A stretch of DNA of 64,000 nucleotides from Macrostomum hystrix (taxonomy: Eukaryota > Platyhelminthes > Macrostomidae), in contig CATNEN010000018.1 of assembly GCA_950097015.1 (NCBI GenBank), forward strand, positions 62,001 to 126,000. The letters are read 5' to 3'. A program made the translations under genes and the position numbers. Under the pieces are notes generated by a model. That model had not been told where the DNA came from and did not search any database. It was given only the letters and a program-made list of their open reading frames with translations. This document shows, one piece after another, positions 32,291 to 44,900 of the stretch; the first letter of the stretch is position 1, and each line of letters begins with the position of its first letter.

Positions 32291-33740
32291 AATGAACATA
32301 CAAAACATAGAAATTAAAATCTTTTATTTTAATCCCTTATCCCAGATCCCGAATCCTGAAGTCTGAATACTCAACAGCTTTCTTATTCCTTACCAAATAT
32401 GCTCAAATGCTCAACCATTCAACTGAAGCCTGTTCCTGAATCAAAAAAGATCCCAAACCTCGTGACCCATCTCGAATGGGATTTGTTTAACAGGTTTATT
32501 CGCAGATTTATCAGAAAATTGCTTTCAGCAGCTGTTATCACCTGACCAAATAGCACTGGCTTATTTGCAATGTATTTTATGTCTATGGCTAAACCTATCT
32601 AAGCAGTGTGATTTTCTCTTCACTGTCCGTCCATGCTTCAGCTCATGCGGCTGCTTAAATGTTAATTAAACTGGCTGCTAACATTTGAGCAGTGTTGCTT
32701 TTTTTATTTCAAGCAGTCTTTTCAGAAGTTGCTGATCTTTACAAGGCCAATGATTTTAGTTTTGTTTTGTCATTGGCACAGCAGCTGCTATTGTTCAGTG
32801 AGCACCGCTACACTTGTCTCAAAGGGCAATTCTGAGCACACTGTGAGCAGTCTCAGCTGCAGCCACCCCAGCCTCCTCAGATGCGGTTCAGGAGAGCCTT
32901 TGAAAAAGCATTCTCAAGCAGACAATGAGTTGAGCACAGCTTAAATATATTCAGTTGTTAATGTATCAAGTTGTTAATAAAATATATAATTATATCAATT
33001 TGAATACTGTTGTTATCTAATTTAAATGCCATATTCACCATGAGGCTCAAGTATGCTCAAGTATGCTCAAGTATGCTCAAGTATGCTCACTTCTTAACAA
33101 TGTTACAGTAAGAATTTGCTTTGTATTTTTTATTTGAATTCAAACGATTAACTTTGATATGGTGAATTTATCTTGCATGCTTTCATTCTACGCTTGTAAT
33201 ATGTAAGTCTGCTGTTTCTGTGTGAGTATTCTCATCCAGCAGGGTGGGCTGCAGTTTTGTTGTTGTGCATAAGTGGCAGGTTGGCATGCAAGACAAGCTC
33301 ATAGACTGCAGGTTTGGGTGAGCATTGCTTGCGTTAGATCGCTTTGGACAGACTGGAGTCTATTCTCAATCCAGCCTCTTCCTTCCCCTACTCTCGTCTC
33401 CGCGCAGTCCATTCCAGTCCCCGTGTTGGTCTCGGTTGCCAAGGGCCGCATATCGACCTCCTCCCTCCAGCAGGTTTGAGCAGTTTTGCACTCGGCCTGG
33501 AGCTCTCAGCGTGGCCCGCCTGACTGGCGCCATTTGGCTGCGTTTTTACCTGCGGGAGGGTCTCATTGCTGTGCTGGGTTGGCGCCCAGATACTGAGTGT
33601 GCTCAAGTTAATTACAGCCTCAATTTCTGCTCACAGCTGGTTAATTTTTCTGTCTCTCTTCAGCTACTGTTTTGAGCTCCTTTTTGAGGCCTGACTCAAC
33701 ATTCTCTCTGCTGTGCTGATGCTTTAGGATTGCAAAATTG
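32291..33740. other. unit A spacer, non-array segment
   Basis: Mostly AT-rich, no supported gene. It includes an 11-bp repeat (AAGTATGCTCA, four copies at 33048-33091) and a segment at 33360-33510 that recurs at 40680-40830. Almost identical to 57740-59190 in unit B. Confidence 0.6.
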
Positions 33741-33749
33741 AATTCTGGG

Positions 33750-35865
33750 ATGTGAGGGGAGAAACAGACAGAGGTGAGGGGAGAAACAGACAGAGGTGAG
33801 GGGAGAAACAGACAGAGGTGAGGGGAGAAACAGACAGAGATGAGGGGAGAAACAGACAGAGGTGAGGGGAGAAACAGACAGAGGTGAGGGGAGAAACAGA
33901 CAGAGGTGAGGGGAGAAACAGACAGAGGTGAGGGGGAGAAACAGACAGAGGTGAGGGGGAGAAACAGACAGAGATAAGGGGAGAAACAGACAGAGGTGAG
34001 GGGAGAAACAGACAGAGGTGAGGGGAGAAACAGACAGAGGTGAGGGGAGAAACAGACAGATGTGAGGGGAGAAACAGACAGAGATGAGGGGAGAAACAGA
34101 CAGAGATGAGGGGAGAAACAGACAGAGGTGAGGGGAGAAACAGACAGAGGTGAGGGGAGAAACAGACAGAGGTGAGGGGAGAAACAGACAGAGGTGAGGG
34201 GAGAAACAGACAGAGATGAGGGGAGAAACAGACAGAGATAAGGGGAGAAACAGACAGAGGTGATGGGAGAAACAGACAGAGATGAGGGGAGAAACAGACA
34301 GAGATGAGGGGAGAAACAGACAGAGGTGAGGAGGAGAAACAGACAGAGGTGAGGGGGAGAAACAGACAGACGTGATGGGGAGAAACAGACAGAGGTGAGG
34401 GGGAGAAACAGACAGACGTGAGGGGGGAGAAACAGACAGAGGTGAGGGGGAGAAACAGACAGAGGTGAGGGGGAGAAACAGACAGACGTGAGGGGGGAGA
34501 AACAGACAGAGGTGAGGGGGAGAAACAGACAGAGGCGAGGGGGAGAAACAGACAGACGTGAGGGGGGAGAAACAGACAGAGGTGAGGGGGAGAAACAGAC
34601 AGAGGTGAGGGGGAGAAACAGACAGAGGTGAGGGGGAGAAACAGAGAGAGGTGAGGGGAGAAACAGACAGAGGTGAGGGAAGAAACAGACAGACGTGATG
34701 GGGAGAAACAGACAGAGGTGAGGGGGAGAAACAGACAGACGTGAGGGGGGAGAAACAGACAGAGGTGAGGGGGAGAAACAGACAGAGGTGAGGGGGAGAA
34801 ACAGACAGACGTGAGGGGGGAGAAACAGACAGAGGTGAGGGGGAGAAACAGACAGAGGTGAGGGGGAGAAACAGACAGACGTGAGGGGGGAGAAACAGAC
34901 AGAGGTGAGGGGGAGAAACAGACAGAGGTGAGGGGGAGAAACAGACAGAGGTGAGGGGGAGAAACAGAGAGAGGTGAGGGGAGAAACAGACAGGTGAGGG
35001 AAGAAACAGACAGAGGTGAGGGGGAGAAACAGACAGAGGTGAGGGGAGAAACAGACAGAGGTGAGGGGAGAAACAGACAGAGGTGAGGGGGAGAAACAGA
35101 CAGAGGTGAGGGGAGAAACAGACAGAGGTGAGGGGAGAAACAGACAGAGATGAGGGGAGAAACAGACAGAGATAAGGGGAGAAACAGACAGAGGTGATGG
35201 GAGAAACAGACAGAGATGAGGGGAGAAACAGACAGAGAAGAGGGGAGAAACAGACAGAGGTGAGGAGGAGAAACAGACAGAGGTGAGGGGGAGAAACAGA
35301 CAGACGTGATGGGGAGAAACAGACAGAGGTGAGGGGGAGAAACAGACAGACGTGAGGGGGGAGAAACAGACAGAGGTGAGGGGGAGAAACAGACAGAGGT
35401 GAGGGGAGAAACAGACAGAGGTGAGGGGGAGAAACAGACAGAGGTGAGGGGAGAAACAGACAGAGGTGAGGGGAGAAACAGACAGAGGTGAGGGGGGAGA
35501 AACAGACAGAGGTGAGGGGGGAGAAACAGACAGAGGACAGACAGATATGAGGGGGAGAAACAGACAAAGGTGAGGGGGGAGAAACAGACAGAGGACAGAC
35601 AGATATGAGGGGGAGAAACAGACAGAGGTGAGGGGAGAAACAGACAGAGGTGAGGGGGAGAAACAGACAGACGTGAGGGGGGAGAAACAGACAGAGGTGA
35701 GGGGGAGAAACAGACAGATATGAGGGGGAGAAACAGACGGAGGTGAGGGGAGAAACAGACAGAGGTGAGGGGGAGAAACAGACAGATATGAGGGGGAGAA
35801 ACAGACAGAGGTGAGGGGAGAAATAGACAGAGGTGAGGGGGAGAAACAGACAGACGTGAGGACAG
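33750..35865. repeat. 22/23-bp purine-rich minisatellite (unit A)
   Basis: The unit carries GAGGGGAGAAACAGACAGAG plus GT, with a four- to six-G run and GAGATGAG, GACGTGAG or GATATGAG variants; roughly 95 copies. Variant order forms higher-order repeats (for example 34380-34500 and 34700-34820). Long minus-strand open frames are composition artefacts. Counterpart at 59198-61795. Confidence 0.97.
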
Positions 35866-36795
35866 AAGCAGACAGAAAGCAGTGAGCAAAAAGGCGGGGA
35901 AAAGGTGAGAAAAAGCCATTAGTTTTGTTTGAGCACTCGATATTTTTTTGACTTGCAGCCTCAGAAATTATGGGGGGGGCAGGTCACCACCAAAAAGCAG
36001 ACTGGATTCTGCTCACATCGAGTTGAGCATGGCCCTGTCTGAGCACAATTAATCAGAGAGGCTGTAACTAATGGGTCAGCCACCCCACTCCCATCCAGAG
36101 GCATTGTGCTGAGGGTTTTCCGAGCACAATGAGCAGTCACAGCTTCTGAAACTGCGGCCTGGGCAAGAGACACTAACTGAGTTGGTCTGAGAATAAGTTA
36201 TGTATTTTATGAGTTTGAGAACATTCAAAGCTATTGTTTAGAGAGCCGCCGCTTCCTACCAGAGACCCTGTGCTCAAGGGGCTTCTGAGCACACTCAGTG
36301 CATTCTGTGGCATAGAAGCCGTGTTGCAAGCCGAGAAAAAGCGGCAGAATTTTATTAGCAGACACCGAGTTGAGCACAATTGAGTCACTGAACTCACTGA
36401 ATTAAAGGGCCTTAGCAACACAATGAAGCTGAGACAGAGCTAAACTGGCTGCTCATTGTATGGGGTGCACTGGCTCTGAGCATGGTCCGCAGTTTCTGTA
36501 CAATTCGCAGCCTCTCCTGACGGCCCTCCCCGCTCGGAGGCGAAGGCGCTGAGCCCGTGGCAGCAGCGGCCGCTCGCACGCTGCCTCGCAGACTCCAGCT
36601 CGGGCCTGCCTTCTTCGACACAATGGGCCTGTGCGACTCACCCACCTCCCTCCGCTGTGATGAGGCTGCAGCTGCAGCCGTTCACAGACTCCACTCCTCT
36701 GCTCTCTATTCTCTGCTTTGACTGCTCGATTTGAGAATGGTCTCACATTGGATAAGCTGTGCAGGTGCATTTCCACCACAACTTCAGATTGATAG
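35866..36795. other. unit A spacer, non-array segment
   Basis: No supported gene. It repeats the TGAGCACA-rich modules seen at 31640-31810 and 32830-32940. Counterpart at 61800-62725 is nearly identical. Confidence 0.6.
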
Positions 36796-37135
36796 ATGAG
36801 GGGAGAAACAGACAGAGGTGAGGGGAGAAACAGACAGAGATGGGAGGAGAAACAGACAGAGGTGAGGGGAGAAACAGACAGATGTGAGGGGGAGAAACAG
36901 ACAGACGTGAGGGTGGAGAAACAGACAGAGATGAGGGGAGAAACAGACAGAAATGAGGGGAGAAACAGACAGAGGTGAGGGAGAAACAGACAGAGATGAG
37001 GGGAGAAACAGACAGAAATGAGGTGAGAAACAGACAGAGATGAGGGGAGAAACAGACAGAGATGAGGGGAGAAACAGACAGAAATGAGTGGAGCAACAGA
37101 CAGAGGTGAGGGAGAAACAGACAGAGATGAGGGGA
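36796..37135. repeat. second GAGAAACAGACAGA array (unit A)
   Basis: About 15 units of the same motif as 33750-35865, with AGATGAG and AAATGAG variants. Counterpart at 62726-63068. Confidence 0.93.
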
Positions 37136-37709
37136 GAAAAGAAAAGCATGCAGAGGAGAATCTTAGAAAAGACTCAATTGTGTTGTTGCCAGGCCAATAG
37201 AAATTTCTGTGCTCACTAAAAGTTTTCTTTTGCTCTCGCAGCCTCAGAAAATTTCAGTTTCACAGCACAATTATTCGGAGGCTATATGATCACTTCACTT
37301 CCATGAGGCTATATGGAAAAATTTGATCACTTTGAGTACAGTTGGTGAGTGCCTGCCTGCCCCCAGTCCGCTGCGCTTCTAATTAGGGTCTGGTGACCCC
37401 CAGTCCATGGACTGAACAGCTGACAGCAGACTTTGGAAGTCGCTGGCTGCACATGTAGCCCATCTAGACTGGGTGTCTTCTCCATCTGCTCAAATCAGGA
37501 TGCCAAAAAACTGTCTAAACCTCGCGGCAGTTGATGAAAAGTTAGTGAACTGAGTCAGCTTCACTTCACTGTGTCTCAAATTTGATCCCAAATCCCGTTT
37601 CTGAACGGCAAACAAAAGCCGGCTAATCCGGAAACTCCGATAGCTGAACAGCTAACAGATTCCGAATCAGAACTCGATCTTACAGCTGGGCGAGAAACCG
37701 AGTCCTGAA
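37136..37709. other. unit A spacer, non-array segment
   Basis: No supported gene. It contains the palindrome CAGTCCATGGACTG at 37401-37414 followed by a TTTGGAAG block shared with the other copies of that element. Counterpart at 63069-63630. Confidence 0.55.
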
Positions 37710-38231
37710 CCCACAGTCCTGAACCCACAGTCCTGAACCCACAGTCCTGAACCCACAGTCCTGAACCCACAGTCCTGAAACCACAGTCTTGAAACCACAG
37801 TCCTGAACCCACAGTCCTGAACCCACAGTCCTGAACCCACTGTCCTGAACCCACAGTCCTGAACCCACAGTCCTGAACCCACAGACCTGAACCCACAGTC
37901 CTGAACCCACAGTCCTGAACCCACAATCCTGAACCCACAGTCCTGAAACCACAGTCTTGAAACCACAGTCCTGAACCCACAGTCCTGAACCCACAGTCCT
38001 GAACCCACAGTCCTGAACCCACTGTCCTGAACCCACAGTCCTGAACCCACAGTCCTGAACCCACAGACCTGAACCCACAGTCCTGAACCCACAGTCCTGA
38101 ACCCACAGTCCTGAACCCACAGTCCTGAAACCACAGTCCTGAACCCACAGTCCTGAACCCACAGTCCTGAACCCACAGTCCTGAAACCACAGTCCTGAAC
38201 CCACAGTCCTGAACCCACAGTCCTGAACCCT
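37710..38231. repeat. 14-bp minisatellite TCCTGAACCCACAG (unit A)
   Basis: About 37 copies. Blocks containing GAAACCACAGTCTTGAAACC and CACTGTCC repeat as a higher-order unit of roughly 180 bp. Same motif family as 31975-32290 and 39375-40060. Counterpart at 63632-63967. Confidence 0.96.
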
Positions 38232-39014
38232 TCAGTTCAGTAAACTTTGCTTCTAACAAGAAAGCATTGATTTCACATTTTGTATGCAAAAAATCTTTAG
38301 CGAGCGAGCGCCAGCTACCAGAGTCTTCTGTGCTCAAGAGACAATTGAGCACACTGTGAGCAGTCGAGGCTTCCCACCCAAGCCTCCCCTGATGGTTGGA
38401 CCCCTCGACAGGCCGAGCAATGCTTTCTGCATCTCACGCACGGAGACGCTGTGTTGCTACCCGATGAGAAGCTGAGCACAGTTGAGCAGTTGAGCACAAT
38501 GCTAATAAGTGAGGCTGTATGCAGCAATGAACTGAACTCATTGAATTGAAGGCATTGGCCAGATTTTGCTCAGCATCGAGTTGAGCACAGCAGTTCCTGA
38601 GCACAATAAATCAGAGGCTGTGGCAGGGCTGGCAGCCACCCCACACAGAGCCAGAGGCATTGTGCTGAGAACATTTGGAGCACAATGAGCAGGCTCAGTT
38701 TCTCAAACTGCAATACACACTGGCAGAGATGGGCCAAGAAGACGTTAGTTGAGTTTCAGAACAGTTTAAGACTACCTGCCTGCCTTAGTCCGCTCTGCTT
38801 CTGATAATTTTCACTGCTTGGCCATTGTTAGTGGATTGTTTGGGTAAACTTGTGAGTTGGTCCCTGATCCTAAATTAAAGATCCCAAATATGATCAAGAT
38901 GAACCTCTTGCTTGGGTGGGAATTCTACTGGGTGTGGTGGCCCCCAGTCCACGGACTGAACAGCTGTACACAGCCTTTGGAAGCGCAGAGTAATAGCTGC
39001 GGCTGTGCCACTGG
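38232..39014. other. unit A spacer, non-array segment
   Basis: No supported gene. Carries further diverged copies of the TGAGCACA modules (38310-38560, 38560-38720) and an imperfect copy of the palindromic element at 38945-38958. Confidence 0.55.
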
Positions 39015-39275
39015 CTGCACATCTGGCCCAACTGGGCTGAGTGTCTGTTCCATGCCACTGGCTGCACATCTGGCCCAACTGGGCTGAGTGTCTGTTCCAT
39101 GCCACTGGCTGCACATCTGGCCCAACTGGGCTGAGTGTCTGTTCCATGCCACTGGCTGCACATCTGGCCCAACTGGGCTGAGTGTCTGTTCCATGCCACT
39201 GGCTGCACATCTGGCCCAACTGGGCTGAGTGTCTTTTCCATGCCACTGGCTGCACATCTGGCCCAACTGGGCTGA
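39015..39275. repeat. 47-bp tandem repeat, about 5.5 copies
   Basis: Units carry CCACTGGCTGCACATCTGGC, then CCAACTGGGCTGAGTGTC and TGTTCCATG. A single unit-like stretch also follows the palindromic element at 37440-37485. Confidence 0.95.
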
Positions 39276-39374
39276 GTTGATCCATCCGTTCAAATCAGGA
39301 TGCCAATCGAGCAACTTAACCTTTGGATAATGAAGTTTATAAAAAGATTCTGAACCAAACAGCTGATCAAAACC

Positions 39375-40060
39375 CACAATCCTAAATCCCCAATTCTGAA
39401 TCCACAATCCTTAATCCACAATCCTAAATTCACAATCCTGAATCCACAATCCTGAATCCACAATCCTAAATCCCAATTCTGAATCTACAATCCTGAGTCC
39501 AAAATCCTAAATCCACAATCCTGAGTCCAAAATCCTAAATCCACAATCCTGAATCCATATCCTGAATCCATATCCTGAATCCACAGCCCAAAAATCCGCA
39601 ATCCTGAATCCACAATCCTAAATCCACAGCCCTAAATTCACAATCCTAAATCCCAAATTCTGAATCCACAATCCTAAATTCACAATCCCGAATCCACAAT
39701 CCTGAATCCACAATCCTGAATCCACAATCCTAAATTCACAATCCTAAATCCCCAATTCTGAATCCACAATCCTGAATCCACAATCCTAAATTCACAATCC
39801 TGAATCCACAATCCTGAATCCACAGCCCTAAATTCACAATCCTAAATCCCCAATCCTGAATCTACAATCCTGAATCCACAGTCCTAAATTCACAATCCTA
39901 AATCCCAAATTCTGAATCCACAATCCTGAATCCAAAATCCTGAATCCACAATCCTGAATCCATATCCTGAATCCACAATCCTGAATCCATATCCTGAATC
40001 CATATCCTGAATCCATATCCTGAATCCACAGCCCTAAATCCGCAGTCCTGAATCCGCGAA
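39375..40060. repeat. 14-bp minisatellite TCCTGAATCCACAA
   Basis: About 48 units, more degenerate than the two related arrays (CCTAAATTCACAA, CCATATCCTGAAT variants). Confidence 0.93.
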
Positions 40061-40983
40061 TTTCAAAACCTAACTCAAAGCCCCAACCAAAACATTTCAA
40101 CTGCTCTCCTAACAGCTCCATTTCAACCAGTGAAGCAGTGCAAACTCATTCACCATGGCAACCATCTCACACTGAGTGCATCATATTTCTGGGATCGTGA
40201 GAGCTCTCAATCAGGCTTAGGATCTGTGCTCAAAGTGCCAGAGGAGTCAGAGCTGCTGCTGCGAAAATGTGTATTAAACTGGCTTCTAACAAGAAAGCAT
40301 TTGGGCTATTCTCGCGCTCTGACCATAAAAAATGTTTAACGAACGCGCCCTAGCTACCAGAGACTCTGTGCTCAAAGGACATATGAGCACACTGTGAGCA
40401 GTCGCGGCATCCCACCCCAGCCTTCCCTGATGCGGTGCACTCGAGTGTCTGAGCAGGCTGAGCAGTGCTCTCCGCATATCAGGCAGGGAGAGGCTGTGTT
40501 GCTGCCCGATGAAAAGCTGCAGTCTGCTTCTTTAGCAGGCAGCGAGTTGAGCACAGTTTGTTACCTGAGCACAGTGGCAAAACATCAGGCTGCATACGGT
40601 AATGAGTCGCTAACAAAACTCAGTGAATTGAAGGCATTCGGCAGCACAACGAGCGGTCAGAGATATAGAAATAAAATATGTGCTCATCTATTCTCAATGC
40701 AGCCTCTGCCTTCCCCTACTCTCGTCTCCGGGCAGTCCATTCCAGTCCCCGTGTTGGCCTCGGTTGCCAAGTGCCGACCTCCTCCCTCCAGCAGGTTTGA
40801 GCAGTTTTGCACTCGGTCTTAAGCTCTCTTCTGTTTTAAGCTGCTTTTAATGGCTCGACTTAACTTTTTTTATGCTTTTGAGATCAGTTTGATTGCTTGT
40901 AGACAGGTCCAGGTTGTAGCATGAGATCAGATTATATAGTACACCTTGGTACCAGAGCTTATGATATGGCAAAGTCTGTTTAG
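40061..40983. other. unit A spacer, right end
   Basis: No supported gene. Positions 40350-40640 are another diverged copy of the TGAGCACA module, and 40680-40830 matches 33360-33510. Confidence 0.55.
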
Positions 40984-41859
40984 TCCCTCCTCTTCCCTCC
41001 TCTTCCCTCCTCTCCTCTCCTCTCCTCTCCTCTCCTCTCCTCTCCTCTCCTCTCCTCTCCTCTCCTCTTCCCTCCTCTCCTCTCTTCTGCTCCTCTCCTC
41101 TCCTCCTCTTCTCCTCTCCTCTTCTCCTCTTCTCTTCTCTCCTCTCCTTTTCTCCTCTCCTCCTCTTCTTTCCTCGCCTCCTCTTCTCTCCTCTCCTCTT
41201 CTCTTCTCCTCTCATCTGCTCTTCCCTCCTCTTCTTCTCTCCTCTCCTCTCCTTTTCCCCCTTCTCCTCGCCTCTTCCCTCCTCTTCCCTCCTCTCCTCT
41301 CCTCTTCCCTTTTCTCCTCTTCTCCTCTCCTCTCCTCTTCCCTCCTCTCATCTCCTCTTCCCTCCTCTTCCCTCCTCTCCTCTCCTCTTCCCTCCTCTCC
41401 TCTCTTCTCCTCCTCTCCTCCTCTTCTTCTCTACTCTTCTCCTCTCCTTTTCTCCTCTCCTCTCCTTTACTCCTCTCCTCCTCTCCTCTCCTCCTCTCCT
41501 CTCCTCTTCCCTCCTCTCCTCTCTTCTCCTCCTCTCCTCTCCTCCTCTTCTCCTCTCCTCTCCTCTCCTTTTCTCCTCTCCTCCTCTTCTCTCCTCTCCT
41601 CTCCTTTTCTCCTCTCTTCTCCTCTCCTCTCCTCCTCTTCTTCTCTCCTCCTCTCCTCTCCTCTTCTGTCCTCTCCTCTCCTTTTCTCCTCTCTTCTCCT
41701 CTCCTCTCCTCCTCTTCTTCTCTCCTCTTCTCCTCTCCTCTTCTCTCACCTCCCCCCTCTCCTCTCTTCTCCTCCTCTTCCCTACTCTCCTCTCTTCTCC
41801 TCCTATTCCCTCCTCTCCTCTCCTATTCTCTCCTCTTCCCTCCTCTCCTTTCTTCTCCT
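40984..41859. repeat. 0.9-kb polypyrimidine tract upstream of copy B
   Basis: Nearly pure C and T, built from CCTCT and CTTCC units. It is C-richer than the tract before copy A. It ends in TTCTCCTGCAG immediately before the 5' flank of copy B. Confidence 0.97.
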
Positions 41860-41995
41860 GCAGCTCAACAGCCAATAAGCCTCCAGTAAACAAGGCTTCT
41901 GGCTGGCTGCAACGGAATGCAAAGGCAAAGTGTCTGGCTACTAAACTTTCTACCACATTTGCCACTTTCCTAACCCACAAGCAGACACCTGCAAA

Positions 41996-44900
41996 ATGTT
42001 TCCCTTACTCACAATACTCACGGCTGTCCTCGTGTACCTCATGAACTCACTTCATTCCTCACACCACCGAGAAGACGCACAAGAACTCACCGACCAGGAC
42101 CTCCTCGCAGCCATCAGAGACGACCGAGTGGAGCCCGTTCAGCGATTCATTAACAGCGGCGGGAGCCTCGATACCTTCATCGCCTATGCAGACTCATTTT
42201 TTACTCCAGCAATGCTCGCTTGCCGATTCGGAAGACATGAAATTCTCGTGAGACTCATCCGAGCCATTGCAGATGTAGATAAGCAGAACTGGAGAGGGAC
42301 GACAGCATTGTGGATGGCATCACAATATGGTCACCACCGACTGGTGAAATCACTCATCAAAGCACGAGCCGACGTCAATCTTCAAAGAAATACTGGCTCC
42401 TCACCTCTCTACATTGCATCACAAAATGGCCATAAGGACGTCGTCCACTCACTCATCAAAGCACGAGCCGACGTCAATCTTCAAGAGAAAGTCTATGGCC
42501 GCTCACCTCTCTACATTGCAACACAATATGGCCACAAGGACGTCGTCGACTCACTCATCAAAGCACGAGCCGACGTCAATCTTCAAGAGAAAGTCTATGG
42601 CCGCTCACCTATCTACATTGCATCACAATATGGCCATAAGGAGGTCGTCCACTCACTCATCAAAGCACGAGCCGACGTCAATCTTCAAACAAATACTGGC
42701 GAGTCACCTCTCTACATTGCATCACAGCAAGGCCATAAGGACGTCGTCAACTCACTCATCAAAGCACGAGCCGACGTCAATCTTCAAAGAAATACTGGCT
42801 TCTCACCTCTCAACATTGCATCACAATATGGCCATAAGGACGTCATCGACTCACTCATCAAAGCACGAGCCGACGTCAATCTTCAAATAAATACTGGCGC
42901 CTCACCTCTCTACATTGCATCACAAAATGGCCATAAGGACGTCGTCCACTCACTCATCAAAGCACGAGCCGACGTCAATCTTCAAGAGAAAGTCTATGGC
43001 TCCTCACCTCTCCACATTGCATCACAAAATGGCCATAAGGACGTCGTCCACTCACTCATCAAAGCACGAGCCGACGTCAATCTTCAAGAGAAAGTCTATG
43101 GCTCCTCACCTCTCTACATTGCATCACAAAATGGCCATAAGGACGTCGTCCACTCACTCATCAAAGCACGAGCCGACGTCAATATTCAAGAGAAAGTCTA
43201 TGGCTCCTCACCTCTCTACATTGCATCACAAAATGGCCATAAGGACGTCGTCCACTCACTCATCAAAGCACGAGCCGACGTCAATATTCAAACAAATACT
43301 GGCTACTCACCTCTCTACATTGCATCACAAAATGGCCACCTCAGTGTTGTTGAGTCACTCATGAAGGTCGTTGATAGCCCAGAATTGCTGGAAGCTGCTC
43401 TGCGAATCGCCACGGAAGTTGGCCATGACCCAGTGGTTGACCTGCTGAGCCCTGGATCATCCGCGCCTCTGCCTGAGAAGCAGAACAGGTAGGAGCTCCT
43501 GTTTCTCCTGTAAAAGTCACATGAGCAATGAGATAATTTGAGACTTCGGATTCTCTGAGTAATCAGACTCGAAATCTGATAGCTGAAGTTCGGAACTGAT
43601 TGTGTGTCAGTTATTGTACATATAAAATATGATTTTGGAGAATTCACAGGTTTGGGATTTAATAATACAGGTTTGGGATTCAATATTACAGGTTTGGGAT
43701 TTAATGTTACAGGTTTGAGATTAAATGTTACAGGTTTGAGATTTAATATTACAGGTTTGAGGTTTAATATTACAGGTTTGAGATTTAATATTACAGGTTT
43801 GAGGTTTAATATTACAGGTTTGAGATTTAATATTACAGGTTTGAGATTTAATATTACAGGTTTGAGATTTAATATTACAGGTTTGAGATTTAATATTACA
43901 GGTTTGGGATTTAATATAACAGGTTTGGAATTCAATATTACAGGTTTGAGATTCAATACTACAGGTTTGAGATTTATATTACAGGTTTGAGATTTAATAT
44001 TACAGGTTTGAGATTTAATATTCTAGGTTTGAGATTTAATATTTCAGGATTGAGATTTAATATTACAGGTTTGGGATTTAATATTACAGGTTTGAGATTT
44101 AATGTTACAGGTTTGAGATTTAATGTTACAGGTTTCGAATTCAATATTACAGGTTTGAGATTCAGTATTACAGAAATAAAATATTGGATTTAGATTTCTT
44201 GAAATTGGCACATTCTGTCTGTTTAGTGTATTATTCGCAAAAAATCTGCCTACTAATTTTTTCAAAAGTGATACATCTTTCACATTCCTCGTTTCAACTA
44301 TAGTTTTAGTTTCAATCCCAGTGAAACTCAGCACTGCCGCCTCCTCTCACCCTTCAGAGCCTCCCAGCCTCACTGAACCTCAGCACTGCCGCCTCCTCTC
44401 ACCCTTCAGAGCCTCCCAGCCTCACTAAACCTCAGCACTGCCGCCTCCTCTCACCCTTCAGAGCCTCCCAGCCTCACTGAAACTCAGCACTGCCGCCTCC
44501 TCTCACCCTTCAGAGCCTCCCAGCCTCACTGAACCTCAGCACTGCCGCCTCCTCTCACCCTTCAGAGCCGCACCCAGCGACGCAGAGCTGAGCCAGCAGC
44601 TGCACTCCAAGCTCTCTCAGTCGGGATTCGTGGACTCCAGAGCCGCCTTGCAGATCGCTGTGGCTGACGTCTTGCAGGATGTTCTCACGAAGAGATGGAA
44701 CAATGACGACTGGTTCGCTGTGGGCAGCTTCTCTGAGGCCTGGGGCAACAGCCTGGTCTCTCTGGATGGCAGAACTGACATTGACTCTGACATCGATGTT
44801 ATTCGGCTGATTCCAGGAAGGCCGATTCACCCGAGAGATTTGTGCGAGTGCGACCGAGTGGAGGCTGCTCAGACAGTGGAGCTCAGCAATGGCCACATCC

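Larger units (their letters stand above)
20449..40983. repeat. segmental duplication, unit A
   Basis: Polypyrimidine tract, ANK/Mab-21 copy A, minisatellites and spacer. The order of parts matches unit B. The coordinate offset between matching points is 18.7 kb at the gene start, 25.3 kb at 31302 and 25.9 kb at 36173, the growth being due to array length differences. Confidence 0.9.
43489..44565 (+). other. intron 1 of copy B
   Basis: 1077 bases. It holds the 21-bp array, about 150 bases not found in copy A (44176-44325), and five units of the 52-bp acceptor repeat. Confidence 0.75.

Noticed and set aside
33273-33675. Plus-strand frames conserved between 33273-33675 and 58719-59121
   Set aside because: Conservation reflects the recent duplication of the whole unit; there is no codon bias or domain.
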